From Olavius algarvensis Delta 4 endosymbiont (lineage in GTDB: Bacteria > Desulfobacterota > Desulfobacteria > Desulfobacterales > CAJINA01), in the NCBI GenBank assembly GCA_905176665.1, contig CAJINA010000147.1, positions 1 to 60,081 on the forward strand: a DNA stretch of 60,081 nucleotides. The letters are read 5' to 3'. The notes beneath the pieces were generated by a model. The model was given only the letters and a program-made list of their open reading frames with translations. It had not been told where the DNA came from and ran no database searches. Numbering within the stretch: position 1 is the stretch's first letter; every line of letters starts with the position of its first letter. Positions 42,154-51,463 of this stretch are shown one piece after another. The position numbers were made by a program, and so were the translations under genes.

Positions 42154-45100
42154 ATGACTCACCAACAAAACCAGATTATTTATCAAGGCAACTCGGTCAT
42201 TTCCGTTGAACCGCACCCGGATTACGCCCAACCGGTGGTTGTCAAGAAACCGTCTAAACACCACCCATCCCAGCGAAGCCTGCGATCCCTGAAAAAAGAA
42301 TTCGAGATGTCACGCTTCCTCGATGCGGTTGAGGGTGTGCGCAAGGTCCTGGGGCAACAGTCGATCGAGAATCAAAAGGCATTGATCCTCGAATATATCG
42401 ATGGGGAGACCCTGCGGGATTATATCAGGAGAAAAACACTCAACCTGAGTGAAAAATTAGAAATAGCCATCGATCTGGCCCGCGTTCTGGGGGATATCCA
42501 TCAAAAGGATGTTATCCATCTGGATCTCAACAGCAAAAACATCCTCATCGGAACCGAGCATCAAGCAATCCGGCTAATCGATCTGGGGTCCGCGGCCCAC
42601 AATGACCGCAGTGGTCAGCAGAAAATCCGGCCCGACCAGCTGCTGGTCACCTTGTCAAACATCTCACCGGAGCAGACCGGAAGAATCAACCGCGCTGTGG
42701 ATGAACGCTCGGATTTGTATGCTCTGGGGGTGGTTTTATATGAACTCATGACCCTGCAGCTGCCGTTCGATTCGAAGGATCCGATGCAGCTTATCCATCA
42801 CCATCTTACCCGGATACCGGTCTCGCCATCTGAGATATCGTCAGAGATCCCTGAGGTGATCAGCACAATCATTTTAAAGCTGCTTAAGAAAGATGCACAG
42901 GACCGATATCAATCGGCTGTCGGGGTGCAGGCCGACCTGGAGAAGTGTCTGCAGCGCTTGAAGCAGGACAATACCATAGCGGACTTCCCGCTCGGAGAAG
43001 CCGATTATGCCAGCCGGTTAATATTTCCTCAGAAGCTTTACGGTCGTGAAAACGAACGGAAGGAATTGGAGCACGCTTACGAAAGTGTTTGCCAGGATAC
43101 CGCCTCAATCGTGTTAATCGGTGGTATTTCCGGGATTGGCAAGACGGCGCTGGTTGAGGAAATACGGCGACCGGTATCTGAAAAAAGCGGCTACTTCATA
43201 GAGGGAAGATTCGACCAGTTGGTCACCACTCCTTACGCAGGGATCACCCAGGGATTGGCCCTATTGGTTTCCCAGATCCTGACGCAAACCGAAACTCAGC
43301 TCGCCACATGGCGGTCGAAGATTCTGGAAGCGGTGGGGCCAAACGGCAGGGTACTGACGGATTTGATTCCCAGTCTGGAACTGGTCATTGGTCCCCAACC
43401 GGCCGTGCCGGACTTGAGGGCACAGGAAGCGCAGAACCGCTTATATTATGTCTTTCAACGCTTCTTTGGTGCGATCGCTCGCAGCGAGCATTCGATTTGC
43501 TTCTTCCTGGACGATTTACAGTGGGTTGACTCGGGCTCACTTGGCCTGCTGAAGGCCCTGTTCACCAGCCCCGACCTTGCGCATCTCCTCGTCGTTGGGG
43601 CCTACCGGGACAACGAGGTTCGTGCAGACCATCCCTTGATGATGCTCATCGCAGATTTGGAAAAGACCGGCGCCAACTTGATAATGATGACCCTGCCAAA
43701 GATAGCAAAAGCCGATGTCGAAGCGCTGATTTCAGACATTCTGCAGCGTGATCCCGGTGAAATCCGGGAGCTTTCCGGGCTGATCTATGCGCAGACAGAT
43801 GGAAATCCGTTTTACACCCGCCAGGTGCTGATGAGTATGGAAGATCAGGGCCTCATCACGCTCGATACCACCGCCGGCCACTGGCGTTGGGATATGGATG
43901 CACTCAGGGACTTGGATGTTGCCGACAGCGTTGTCGAACTGCTGGTGAGCAAGCTGAAAGAGCTCCCCGTCGACATCCAGGAAACGCTTAAGGTCGCTGC
44001 CTGCATTGGAAATCAGTTCGATATTACCACCCTGACGATAGTAACAGCAGGAGATGATGAGGCCATCCTGGATCACGTCCAAGAAGCAATCTTAGCGGGT
44101 TTGATCTGGGAACGCGATGGCCACGGTGTCTTCGTCCACGACCGTGTGCAGGAGGCGGCGTATGCCCTGCTGCCACCAAAAGATCGGGGCCGCACCCATC
44201 TCAAGATTGGTCGGCTACTGCTGCAAAGACATCGCGCGAGTGATGACGAGCAGGATCCTTACCGGATTGTTGATCAGTTGAATCATGGGCTCAACCTGGT
44301 CGAGGATGAGCAGGAGCGCATGCAGATAGCCCGGTTGAGCCTGCATGCGGCTCGAGCTGCCCATCAGGCAAGCGCCTTCGAGACCGGGCTGGCCTACGCC
44401 CAAGCCGGGGTCGAGCTCCTCGGTGAGAATAGCTGGGATCAAGACTACCAGCTCACCCTGGCGCTTCACGAGCAGGCGGCGTTGCTAGCAAACGGGGCGG
44501 GTGATATTCCGGCTATGGAACAGCACAGCAAGCACGTGCTTCAGTGTGGACGTGATCCCCTGGACCTGGCGCGGATCCAAAGGCTGCACATCGAGTTCCT
44601 CTTGTCCTCGAAGCGTTTCGATGAGGCGATTGACTTTGGGCTGGAGGCTCTGAGTATTCTTGGGCAGGAGTTTCTGTCCAACCCGGACATGGTGTTCGCC
44701 ACTGCGAGGCTGTCCGAGTTGTTGGAGCGTCTCGAACGCGAGCCCCCTGATTACTTCTCCATGCCTCGTCTGTACGATCAGGATCCAGAGTTGCTCGCGA
44801 TATTTGAGATCCTGTGGCCCGTCGGGAATGCGGCCTTTATCTCTCGTCCCGCTCTGGCACCTTTGATTTACATGCGCTGTGTGGAGCTTTCTCTCGAACG
44901 CCAGCTTCTAACGGAATCCATCCCGTCGAGAATCGCCGTGGTGGGTATGTACGCCAACGCCCTCCTGGGAAAGGTCGAAGTGGCACATAGATATGGCGAG
45001 ACAGCCATCGAGCTTGCGAGTCGGGCGACCCTTCACACCGACCTTTACGCTGTTTTGCAGGTTCACGGCCTGTACAACTATTTTTGGCGCAAGCCCTTGC

Positions 45101-45915
45101 GGGAGACCCTGGACCTCTTCGACCGCGCGATTCAGAGCGCCCACGACTGTGGCAACAACGAATTCGTCTCCTATGTGTCACTCAGCTGGTGCAAACACGC
45201 GTTCTACGTTTCGATCGAGCTGGCTCAGGTTGAGGAACGCTGCCTCAGGCTTCGTACTTTTATCGACGGTATCCACTACGTTACCCAGAGCCGGTGGGTC
45301 AACATTTATGTGACCGCGGTGCAGGCGCTGCGCGGAAGTTCATCGGCCCAAGGGATCACCTGGAGAGGCACGCCCTTCGACGATGAACGGGACCTTCCTG
45401 ACCTCCAGCGGGTTGATGACCAACTGGGTCTCCTCTTGGTATATTGTACCAAAGCCTGGGTCGCCACTCTTTTTGGCGATCACGAAGGCGTTGAGAAATA
45501 TTCTGACCTGTCCAGCTCCTTCCTGATGGCAGCTCCCGTGGGGCTGGAGAAAGCAATCATCACGTTTGTCTGCGGTCTCAGACGTGCCCGCGAGCTGCGC
45601 GTTACCCCCGAGAGCTCCGAGAGCGAGCAGGCACTCCAGGAGCAGCTCGGCCTGCTCGAGCGCTTCGCCGGCCTGGCCCCGATGAACTTCGCCCACAAGC
45701 TTTCGCTGGTACAGGCGGAGGTGCACCGTGCACGCGGGGAGATAATGCCAGCCATGAAGGCCTACGAGCAAGCCAGCCAGGGAGCCAGGGAAAACGGCTA
45801 CCTGAGCGAAGCCGGGTTGACTCACGCCCTCGCCGCCGAGTTTTATCAAGACCGTGGCCTTTACAAGGCAGCGCTTCATAATGCAGAGCAGGCTGTTCAG
45901 GCCTGGCAAAGCTGA
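42154..45915 (+). CDS. Ser/Thr kinase-like + AAA NTPase + helical-repeat protein (5' part of a split regulator)
   Basis: 1253 residues from ATG at 42154; no Shine-Dalgarno is clear. Kinase-like domain (about 8-275): Lys31/32 in VVVKK, Glu49, catalytic loop H122-LDLNSKN (R of HRD replaced by Leu), DLG at 143-145 in place of DFG, then SPEQTGRINRAVDERSDLYALGVVLYELM. AAA NTPase (about 295-600): Walker A GGISGIGKT (323-331), Walker B SICFFLDDLQWVD. The rest (about 640-1253) is a helical TPR-like array (AARAAHQASAFETGLAYAQAG; AALHNAEQAVQAWQS). This is the order seen in very large PknK-type 'trifunctional' regulators, where the array continues into GAF and output domains. Here a TGA at 45913-45915 stops the frame exactly where the family shows W-G-A. 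The same frame then continues without a shift into the next gene. See the next entry. Confidence 0.85.
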   Translation: MTHQQNQIIYQGNSVISVEPHPDYAQPVVVKKPSKHHPSQRSLRSLKKEFEMSRFLDAVEGVRKVLGQQSIENQKALILEYIDGETLRDYIRRKTLNLSEKLEIAIDLARVLGDIHQKDVIHLDLNSKNILIGTEHQAIRLIDLGSAAHNDRSGQQKIRPDQLLVTLSNISPEQTGRINRAVDERSDLYALGVVLYELMTLQLPFDSKDPMQLIHHHLTRIPVSPSEISSEIPEVISTIILKLLKKDAQDRYQSAVGVQADLEKCLQRLKQDNTIADFPLGEADYASRLIFPQKLYGRENERKELEHAYESVCQDTASIVLIGGISGIGKTALVEEIRRPVSEKSGYFIEGRFDQLVTTPYAGITQGLALLVSQILTQTETQLATWRSKILEAVGPNGRVLTDLIPSLELVIGPQPAVPDLRAQEAQNRLYYVFQRFFGAIARSEHSICFFLDDLQWVDSGSLGLLKALFTSPDLAHLLVVGAYRDNEVRADHPLMMLIADLEKTGANLIMMTLPKIAKADVEALISDILQRDPGEIRELSGLIYAQTDGNPFYTRQVLMSMEDQGLITLDTTAGHWRWDMDALRDLDVADSVVELLVSKLKELPVDIQETLKVAACIGNQFDITTLTIVTAGDDEAILDHVQEAILAGLIWERDGHGVFVHDRVQEAAYALLPPKDRGRTHLKIGRLLLQRHRASDDEQDPYRIVDQLNHGLNLVEDEQERMQIARLSLHAARAAHQASAFETGLAYAQAGVELLGENSWDQDYQLTLALHEQAALLANGAGDIPAMEQHSKHVLQCGRDPLDLARIQRLHIEFLLSSKRFDEAIDFGLEALSILGQEFLSNPDMVFATARLSELLERLEREPPDYFSMPRLYDQDPELLAIFEILWPVGNAAFISRPALAPLIYMRCVELSLERQLLTESIPSRIAVVGMYANALLGKVEVAHRYGETAIELASRATLHTDLYAVLQVHGLYNYFWRKPLRETLDLFDRAIQSAHDCGNNEFVSYVSLSWCKHAFYVSIELAQVEERCLRLRTFIDGIHYVTQSRWVNIYVTAVQALRGSSSAQGITWRGTPFDDERDLPDLQRVDDQLGLLLVYCTKAWVATLFGDHEGVEKYSDLSSSFLMAAPVGLEKAIITFVCGLRRARELRVTPESSESEQALQEQLGLLERFAGLAPMNFAHKLSLVQAEVHRARGEIMPAMKAYEQASQGARENGYLSEAGLTHALAAEFYQDRGLYKAALHNAEQAVQAWQS

Positions 45916-48375
45916 GGTGCTCCTGCGCTTGTCGAAAGCCTGAGGCGGCGTTTGCCGGGTCTTCTGGAGCCTTCCGATTTGTCGTGGCAGAGTTCCAGCG
46001 ACGCCGGCAAGGCAGACAGAACCATCAGCCAATCCATTACCTCCATCCAATTGGACATGGGAAGTATTATCAGTGCCTCGCAAATGCTTTCTGCCGAAAC
46101 CGATCTTGAACAACTTTTAACCAAAATGATAGCTTTGGTGATAGCCAACTCGGGCGCTGAAAAAGCGGTGTGGCTGCTGAAGCAGGAAGATAACTGGTTC
46201 GTGCAGGCCTGGAGTGATAGCACGAGCGAAAAATATGATATCCTGCTCAACCAGCCTTTCGACCCATCTGATAGTGAAACATACCTGATGCCTGAATCGG
46301 TCTTCAATTATTGCCGAAGGTCAAAAGAGGTATTGGTGGTGGGAAATGCAAAACTGGATAAACAATTTGGTCAGGATAGAACAATCCAGGCCCGTCATGT
46401 CATGTCACTGGCCTGTATCCCTGTATTGAGCCAGGGGAAGCTCAAGGCCATGCTGTATCTTGATAATTGTCAATTGGCGGATGTATTTACCATGGAACGG
46501 CAGCAAATCATCAAGCATCTTTCCACTCAATTTGGCATTTCCGTAGATAATGCCATGCTTTATGATCGGATAAATAGCAAAAAAAGGGAACTTGAAGTAA
46601 GTGAAAGACGGTTCCGTTCTCTTGTTGAAAACGCGGAGGAAGCCATTGTAGTTGCCCAGGATAATTTGGTAAAATATGCCAATGAAAAGATCAAAGAATT
46701 ATTAGGGTATTCAGTAGAAGAGATAACGAAGATGGAATTCGAGAAGTTTATCCATCCTGATGATCTGAATACCGCATTATCTGAATACCAGGCCCGGTTA
46801 TCCGGAGAAAAATTTGCCAACAAATATTCCATACGTATCATCAGCAAGCAGGGACAAACGAAATATGTATTTGTTAACTCAGCCCGAATCGACTGGGATG
46901 GCAGACCTGCGACCCTGGCCTTGATCACCGACATCACCCAATTAAAAAAAGTAGAATCAGATTTAAGAATTAGTAAGGAGCGTTACGAACTGGCCGTTAC
47001 GGGCTCAGATGCTGGGATCTGGGATTATAGTATTTCTACCGGTGAGATCTATTATTCTGATCGATTCAAAGAATTAATGGGCTATGAACCCCATGAGATG
47101 AACGGCCATACTCCTGAGCAGGCCTGGAATCATTTGCACCCGGACTTTCGTGAAATTGCCCCGCTTAAACTAAAGCAGCATCTCGAAAAACAGACCCCAT
47201 ATTATAATATTGAATATCTCGTGCAAACAAAATCCGGGGAATACCGGTGGTTTCAGGCTCGTGGGAAAGCTGTTTGGGATGAGAACGGTAATCCAATCAG
47301 GGTCGCCGGCTCTTTTGTTGATATCCACGATCGCAAAAAGACAGAGGAAGAGGTCAGGCAGGCATATGAGGAAATCAAATCACTAAAAGACCAGCTGCAA
47401 GCCGAAAGCGAATACCTGCAACAAGAGATCAAACTGGAACACAACTTTAAAAACATTATCGGCCAGAGCGAAGCGCTGACGTATGTGCTCAACAGGGTCG
47501 AGCAGGTCGCCCCTACGGATTCTCCGGTTCTGATCATGGGGGAGACCGGAACCGGGAAAGAGCTGATGGCCCGCGCCCTGCACGAAATCAGTCCACGGGG
47601 TAAACGGGCCCTGGTAAAGGTCAACTGCGCGGCCCTGCCCCGGGAATTGATCGAGGCCGAGTTGTTCGGCCGTGAAAAAGGGGCCTATACCGGGGCCACA
47701 TCGAGCCTGGTCGGGCGCTTCGAACTGGCCAATGGCTCCACGCTGTTCCTGGACGAAATCGGCGAATTGCCGCTTGAGCTGCAGGCCAAGCTGCTGCGGG
47801 TCCTTGAAAACGGCGCATTTGAAAGGCTGGGAAGTACCCGCACCCTGCGCTCCGATGCCCGCATCATCGCGGCCACGAACCGTGAACTGGAAAAGGAAGT
47901 CAGTAAAGGCCGTTTTCGCGAAGATTTATGGTATCGGCTGAAGGTCTTTCCAATTACGGTCCCCCCGCTGCGTGAACGCGCTGAAGACATTCCCCTGCTG
48001 GTTAATTGTTTTGTGGACCAGTTGTCCAGAAAAATGGGAAAACAGGTATTGATGCCCCCCAAACGTACCATGGACATGCTGCAGCGCTGCCCCTGGCCCG
48101 GTAACGTGAGGGAATTGCAGCATGCCGTCGAAAGTGCGTTGATTAGCGCCCGGGGTAAGAAACTGAACTTCGAACTCCCCCAGATGGATACCTATACGAT
48201 CAGCGATTTTAAGCCGTTTGAGGAAATGGAACGCGCCTATATCGTGCGGGTCCTCAAGGCCCGGAACTGGAAAATCGGGGGCAAAAACAGTGCCGCCCAG
48301 ACCCTGGGGATGCATGTCAATACACTGCGCGGCCGCATGAAAAGACTCGGTATCAAAAAGCCAAAGCTCCGCTAG
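45916..48375 (+). CDS. GAF-PAS-PAS sigma-54-dependent activator (3' part of the split regulator)
   Basis: In the same frame as the upstream gene, separated only by the TGA at 45913-45915. The first codons ([17 protein letters not shown]) complete the helical-repeat segment. If translated alone the best start is TTG at 45952, preceded by AGGCGGCG. Numbering from there: GAF (about 45-200), PAS (215-332), PAS/PAC (342-465), coiled coil (465-495), and sigma-54 AAA+ (500-735) with Walker A GETGTGKE (530-537), GAYTGA (577-582, the sigma-54 contact loop, F to Y), Walker B LFLDE and the [11 protein letters not shown] sensor region. A Fis-type HTH closes it (about 765-806; [22 protein letters not shown]). 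An enhancer-binding activator, probably of the operon at 48869-56548. Read through, the full protein would be about 2,070 residues. Confidence 0.88.
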   Translation, partial: GAPALVESLRRRLPGLLEPSDLSWQSSSDAGKADRTISQSITSIQLDMGSIISASQMLSAETDLEQLLTKMIALVIANSGAEKAVWLLKQEDNWFVQAWSDSTSEKYDILLNQPFDPSDSETYLMPESVFNYCRRSKEVLVVGNAKLDKQFGQDRTIQARHVMSLACIPVLSQGKLKAMLYLDNCQLADVFTMERQQIIKHLSTQFGISVDNAMLYDRINSKKRELEVSERRFRSLVENAEEAIVVAQDNLVKYANEKIKELLGYSVEEITKMEFEKFIHPDDLNTALSEYQARLSGEKFANKYSIRIISKQGQTKYVFVNSARIDWDGRPATLALITDITQLKKVESDLRISKERYELAVTGSDAGIWDYSISTGEIYYSDRFKELMGYEPHEMNGHTPEQAWNHLHPDFREIAPLKLKQHLEKQTPYYNIEYLVQTKSGEYRWFQARGKAVWDENGNPIRVAGSFVDIHDRKKTEEEVRQAYEEIKSLKDQLQAESEYLQQEIKLEHNFKNIIGQSEALTYVLNRVEQVAPTDSPVLIMGETGTGKELMARALHEISPRGKRALVKVNCAALPRELIEAELFGREKGAYTGATSSLVGRFELANGSTLFLDEIGELPLELQAKLLRVLENGAFERLGSTRTLRSDARIIAATNRELEKEVSKGRFREDLWYRLKVFPITVPPLRERAEDIPLLVNCFVDQLSRKMGKQVLMPPKRTMDMLQRCPWPGNVRELQHAVESALISARGKKLNFELPQMDTYTISDFKPFEEMERAYIVRVLKARNWKIGGKNSAAQTLGMHVNTLRGRMKRLGIKKPKLR

Positions 48376-48450
48376 TGTTGCCTCTCATAAGTTTTGTATT
48401 AAATAACTCTATCGCAGCGGTGCCTTTTCATTACCGAAAAATCCGAAGCT

Positions 48451-48516
48451 CGGAATGTTCTCAAGGCGAACGCCGCAATATCGAAATGCGGAATGTTCTC
48501 AAGGCGAACGCCGCAA
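48451..48516. promoter_or_regulatory. Two tandem 28-base repeats with dyads: candidate enhancer sites
   Basis: An identical 28-base unit at 48451-48478 and 48489-48516 (38-base period). Each contains the imperfect palindrome GTTCTCAAGGCGAAC (48457-48471 and 48495-48509; GTTCkC-N3-GmGAAC). They lie 280-330 bases upstream of the sigma-54 promoter and about 80 bases after the activator gene. Spacing and symmetry suit upstream activating sequences for a Fis-type HTH activator. Confidence 0.6.
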
Positions 48517-48659
48517 ACAATAAGGCAAATCACAATGACCAAAAAATCAAACAAAACCTTTCATTGCCGCAGGTAGGTACCTGTTTCTGTCATTCTGTCA
48601 TTTGAATTTCGGATCTAGCTCCCCGCCCCATTGCAGCCTAAAAAGGCCAGTCGCAAAAC

Positions 48660-48689
48660 ACCAAATGTGGGCAATAAACCATATTTGGT
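48660..48689 (+). terminator. Hairpin after the activator gene
   Basis: ACCAAATGTGG (48660-48670) pairs CCATATTTGGT (48679-48689), 10 of 11, with an 8-base loop; followed by TTAATCATTTTCC, a poor T tract. Could be a terminator of the regulator transcript or a binding site for another regulator. Confidence 0.4.
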
Positions 48690-48788
48690 TTAATCATTTT
48701 CCTTTCCCACCTTGCCTGATGTAGTCATCTAAGGCAAAATATATCGTAATTACAAATATTTAAACACCTTTTCAGCTTGCCTCTATAA

Positions 48789-48805
48789 ATGGCACACTCT
48801 TTGAA
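48789..48805 (+). promoter_or_regulatory. Sigma-54 (RpoN) promoter
   Basis: ATGGCACACTCTTTGAA at 48789-48805 against consensus YTGGCACGNNNNTTGCW: TGGCAC exact, spacing exact, TTGC read as TTGA. Predicted start about 48816, some 50 bases before the ABM gene. Located right downstream of a sigma-54 activator gene. Confidence 0.7.
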
Positions 48806-48868
48806 CACCTATGATTGAAGCGACCGTTCCCTCTACATCCATAACCCACTAAATTGAGAGTAACTATT

Positions 48869-49195
48869 ATGGTCATCTATCAACTGAGGGTAGAGATCAA
48901 GCCCTACAAACCGGGAGAATTCATCGACAGCATGAATTCTGTTTTACAGAAGATTCGTAAAACAAAGGGGTGTCATGACTTCCGGGTGTACCGGGATACC
49001 GGGAAGGAAAATACCTATGCAGTGGTGGGGGAATGGAAGTCGCGTGAGGCCATGAAAAAGCACTTCAAGACTCACGAATTCGAGTTTTTAATCGGCGCCT
49101 CCAGGGTGTTGGGCGAGACATTCGTGATGCACATCGGCGAAGTTTCAAACTCAGGTGGGGTTGAACTGGCCAAAAAGCAAATCGCAGATGAATAA
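48869..49195 (+). CDS. ABM-domain (antibiotic biosynthesis monooxygenase-like) protein
   Basis: 108 residues from ATG at 48869, preceded by GAGAG at eight bases. Ferredoxin-like dimeric alpha/beta-barrel pattern: IYQLRVEIKPYKPGEFIDSMNSVLQKIRKTKGCHDFRVYRDTGKENTYAVVGEWKSREAMKKHFKTHEFEFLIG, matching ABM/YgiN-like proteins, some of which oxidise quinols or aromatic polyketides without cofactor and others of which only bind ligands. First gene after the sigma-54 promoter. Its position in an efflux operon suggests modification or sensing of a reactive or aromatic compound, as inference only. Confidence 0.8.
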   Translation: MVIYQLRVEIKPYKPGEFIDSMNSVLQKIRKTKGCHDFRVYRDTGKENTYAVVGEWKSREAMKKHFKTHEFEFLIGASRVLGETFVMHIGEVSNSGGVELAKKQIADE

Positions 49196-49269
49196 CAAAC
49201 CGTGGGTTGATGTTTTTGATGATGGTGATTGCGGCTGTTGCAGCAACCCATAACCAGGGGGAAAGACGG

Positions 49270-50031
49270 ATGACCTCAATTGATATGGTTAATGATTTCT
49301 TTACCTGTCGTCAAGATACGGATTTGGCATTAATTACATTTTTGAAGGACGCCAGGAAAATAGCAACCACCGTTGATGCCAAGGAAGCTCTGCTGATGGT
49401 TTTTAAGACCCTTAAAGACTCCCCGGATATTAACGGCGTTGCGCTCATCTATTCGGACGAGTACTCGGGGAGTACTGAGTACCGGCAATTTCTGTTAAAA
49501 ATTCTTGAAGAAAAACAATACCATGATGGCCGCAGTGCTGCGGCTCCATACAAAAGCGCCGCCATGCAGGTCCTGGAAACCATAAGGACATATCCAAAAC
49601 CCATTGTTGGGGGGATGGCGGGTGATATTGCGCCAGATTCTCTTGGGATGAATCTGGCATTGGATTTGCGGATAGCATGTGAAGGGACGACCTATTTTCT
49701 CCCGAATCTCCAACTTGGGCTTCCGCCATCAGGGCTTTTATCATTCTATCTGGTCCGCAGCCTCGGGTCCCACAGGGCAACCGAGCTGATGTTGACAAAG
49801 CAAAAATTCAGCGCCCAAGAAGCACTCGATTTAGGATTGATCACCCAGATTGTTTCTCTGGAAGATCTAGAAAATACGTGTCTTGATAAGCTGCGCCAGC
49901 TGAGCACGATACCTGACAGCACACTTGTCGAGTCACGACGTCTTTTACAGCCAGATTTGGATGAGGTGAATGACTATATAAATGCCGGCTTTAATGGTTC
50001 TTTGTGGTGCGTGAATAGACTCAGGACTTAA
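49270..50031 (+). CDS. Crotonase (enoyl-CoA hydratase/isomerase) superfamily protein
   Basis: 253 residues from ATG at 49270, with GGGGGAAAG upstream; the open frame starts at 49207 but the extra 21 codons are hydrophobic and unlike the family. Crotonase core: LALITFLKDARKIATTVDAKEAL, then PKPIVGGMAGDIAPDSLGMNLALDLRIACEGTTYFLPNLQLGLPPSGLLSFYLVRSLGSHRATELMLTKQKFSAQEALDLGLITQIV. The usual first oxyanion loop 'A-F-S/C-A-G-x-D' region is altered (VALIYSDEYSGSTEYRQFL), so normal enoyl-CoA hydratase chemistry is uncertain; the A/G-G at the second oxyanion site is present (VGGMAG). Reminiscent of DpgB/DpgC-type or polyketide-associated members, but no closer call can be made. Second gene of the efflux operon. 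Confidence 0.78.
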   Translation: MTSIDMVNDFFTCRQDTDLALITFLKDARKIATTVDAKEALLMVFKTLKDSPDINGVALIYSDEYSGSTEYRQFLLKILEEKQYHDGRSAAAPYKSAAMQVLETIRTYPKPIVGGMAGDIAPDSLGMNLALDLRIACEGTTYFLPNLQLGLPPSGLLSFYLVRSLGSHRATELMLTKQKFSAQEALDLGLITQIVSLEDLENTCLDKLRQLSTIPDSTLVESRRLLQPDLDEVNDYINAGFNGSLWCVNRLRT

Positions 50032-50230
50032 GTGGCGAAATTGTCAAACAGATGTTGCCGGAAGCCAGCTCCTCTCACCCGCGGCCGCCAAGAGACATCA
50101 TTCCGGCACTCACTCTTCAGCGAAAGTACCGCTGCTGACAGTGGCGTCGCTATCGCAGAAAGCAGATCCGGACGCAGTTAAGCGGCGGTTTATTGCATAA
50201 CAACAATCGATACCAACAGTGAGGTTTAAT

Positions 50231-51319
50231 ATGCCGAAACAGACTTTAGGAAGGCTGGTCTGGCTTCTTTGCCTAGCGTTTGCCCTGATGGGCTGCAAAG
50301 AAAAAATTGAAATCGTTGAAGAGATCCGGGCTATCAAAACGGTAACCGTCAGCGAGCAGGTGACCGAGAGGATACTCAAATTTTCCGGACTGGTCGCTGC
50401 GGTCGATTCCTCAGACCTCAGTTTTCAGGTGGGCGGGCAGGTGGCCTCTGTGTCAGTTGACATCGGCGATCAGGTGAAAAAGGGACAGGTGCTTGCTGTT
50501 CTCGATCCGGAACCCTATCAGCTGGATGTGGATAAGGCCGCTGCTCAGTTGGGAAAGGCCAGGGAGCAGGTAAACGAGTCAAAGTCGCAACTCGACCGCC
50601 AACAGCGGATTTACGATCAGGGTGCGGGCGTCAAAAGTCATCTGGAGGCGGCTGCATATAACCTGAAGGCCGCCGAGAACGAAGTTAAAATTCAAGTAGC
50701 CAGACTGGAGCTCGCCAGACGCAACCTGCGCAAAACCAGTTTGTTTTCACCTTACTACGGCACCATCGCCTGGCGATCGATGGAGCCCAATGAGGAGGTC
50801 CAGGCCGGGCAGAAAGTGTTCGAAATTAATGCCAAGGGAAAAATGGAAGTACATGTGGCCGTTCCGGAAAATGCCATTGACTACATCTACATTGATGATG
50901 CGGTGACGGTCACCTTTCCCACAGTGCCGGGTGAGTCTACCCAGGGCCGAATTTCAGACATCGGCTCCGCGGCTATTGAGGCTAACGCCTTTCCGGTCAA
51001 AGTGGCGCTGGTGGGCCCCAATAGAAAAGTGAAACCCGGCATGAGCGCTGAAGCCAGGTTCTCCGTACAGGACGAAGACCGGAAAGCCGGTTTCAAACTG
51101 CCGCTGCAGGCCATCCTGCCGGCCGCGGAAGCCAACCAGGGATATGTCTTTGTATACGACCCCCGGGCATCCACGGTCAAAAAGAACCGGGTCCGCTACA
51201 GCGGCTTAACCCAAGCCAAGGTCATCGTGACAGATGGCGTTGCGGTCGGGGACATCATTGCCGTGGCGGGGGTCAGTTTTTTAGCCGATGGCCTGCATGT
51301 CAAACTGATGAAACAATAA
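50231..51319 (+). CDS. RND efflux periplasmic adaptor (membrane fusion lipoprotein)
   Basis: 362 residues from ATG at 50231 with GAGG upstream. Lipoprotein signal (LGRLVWLLCLAFALMGC; lipidated Cys at about 22). Adaptor layout: beta-barrel/lipoyl half SSDLSFQVGGQVASVSVDIGDQVKKGQVLAVLDPEPYQLDVDKAAAQLGKAREQVNESKSQLDRQQRIYDQGAGVKSHLEAAAYNLKAAENEVKI in outline, with an alpha-hairpin of moderate length. The second lipoyl half is RRNLRKTSLFSPYYGTIAWRSMEPNEEVQAGQKVF, followed by the beta-barrel and membrane-proximal domains to the C-terminus. Links the RND pump downstream to the outer-membrane factor. 200 bases after the crotonase-like gene; that gap contains no clear terminator. Confidence 0.92.
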   Translation: MPKQTLGRLVWLLCLAFALMGCKEKIEIVEEIRAIKTVTVSEQVTERILKFSGLVAAVDSSDLSFQVGGQVASVSVDIGDQVKKGQVLAVLDPEPYQLDVDKAAAQLGKAREQVNESKSQLDRQQRIYDQGAGVKSHLEAAAYNLKAAENEVKIQVARLELARRNLRKTSLFSPYYGTIAWRSMEPNEEVQAGQKVFEINAKGKMEVHVAVPENAIDYIYIDDAVTVTFPTVPGESTQGRISDIGSAAIEANAFPVKVALVGPNRKVKPGMSAEARFSVQDEDRKAGFKLPLQAILPAAEANQGYVFVYDPRASTVKKNRVRYSGLTQAKVIVTDGVAVGDIIAVAGVSFLADGLHVKLMKQ

Positions 51320-51463
51320 GGGGTGGATGTCATCGTTCGGGTTTCAGTCGCTACACGTTTGCGCCCTTGAGCCGCCCGCATGCGATGACCACGCCCATCG
51401 GGCCGGGCAGGGTTTACCCAAGCCGGCACAATCTCCATCACCCCGGGACATAAGGAACGGAAA

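Larger units (their letters stand above)
48376..48868. other. Regulatory intergenic region of the efflux operon
   Basis: 493 bases holding tandem dyads (48451-48516), a hairpin (48660-48689) and a sigma-54 promoter (48789-48805), each listed separately. No gene is supported here. Confidence 0.6.

Noticed and set aside
45913..45915. TGA as a selenocysteine codon
   Set aside because: The codon falls at a place where the family shows Trp, in a non-redox helical repeat, and no convincing SECIS-type hairpin follows within 40 bases.
48451..48516. CRISPR or tandem-repeat array
   Set aside because: Only two copies separated by 10 bases; internal dyads and location fit regulatory sites better.
50134..50150. 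Second sigma-54 promoter before the adaptor gene
   Set aside because: Only GG-N10-GC is kept (TGGCGTCGCTATCGC); three further consensus bases are missing.
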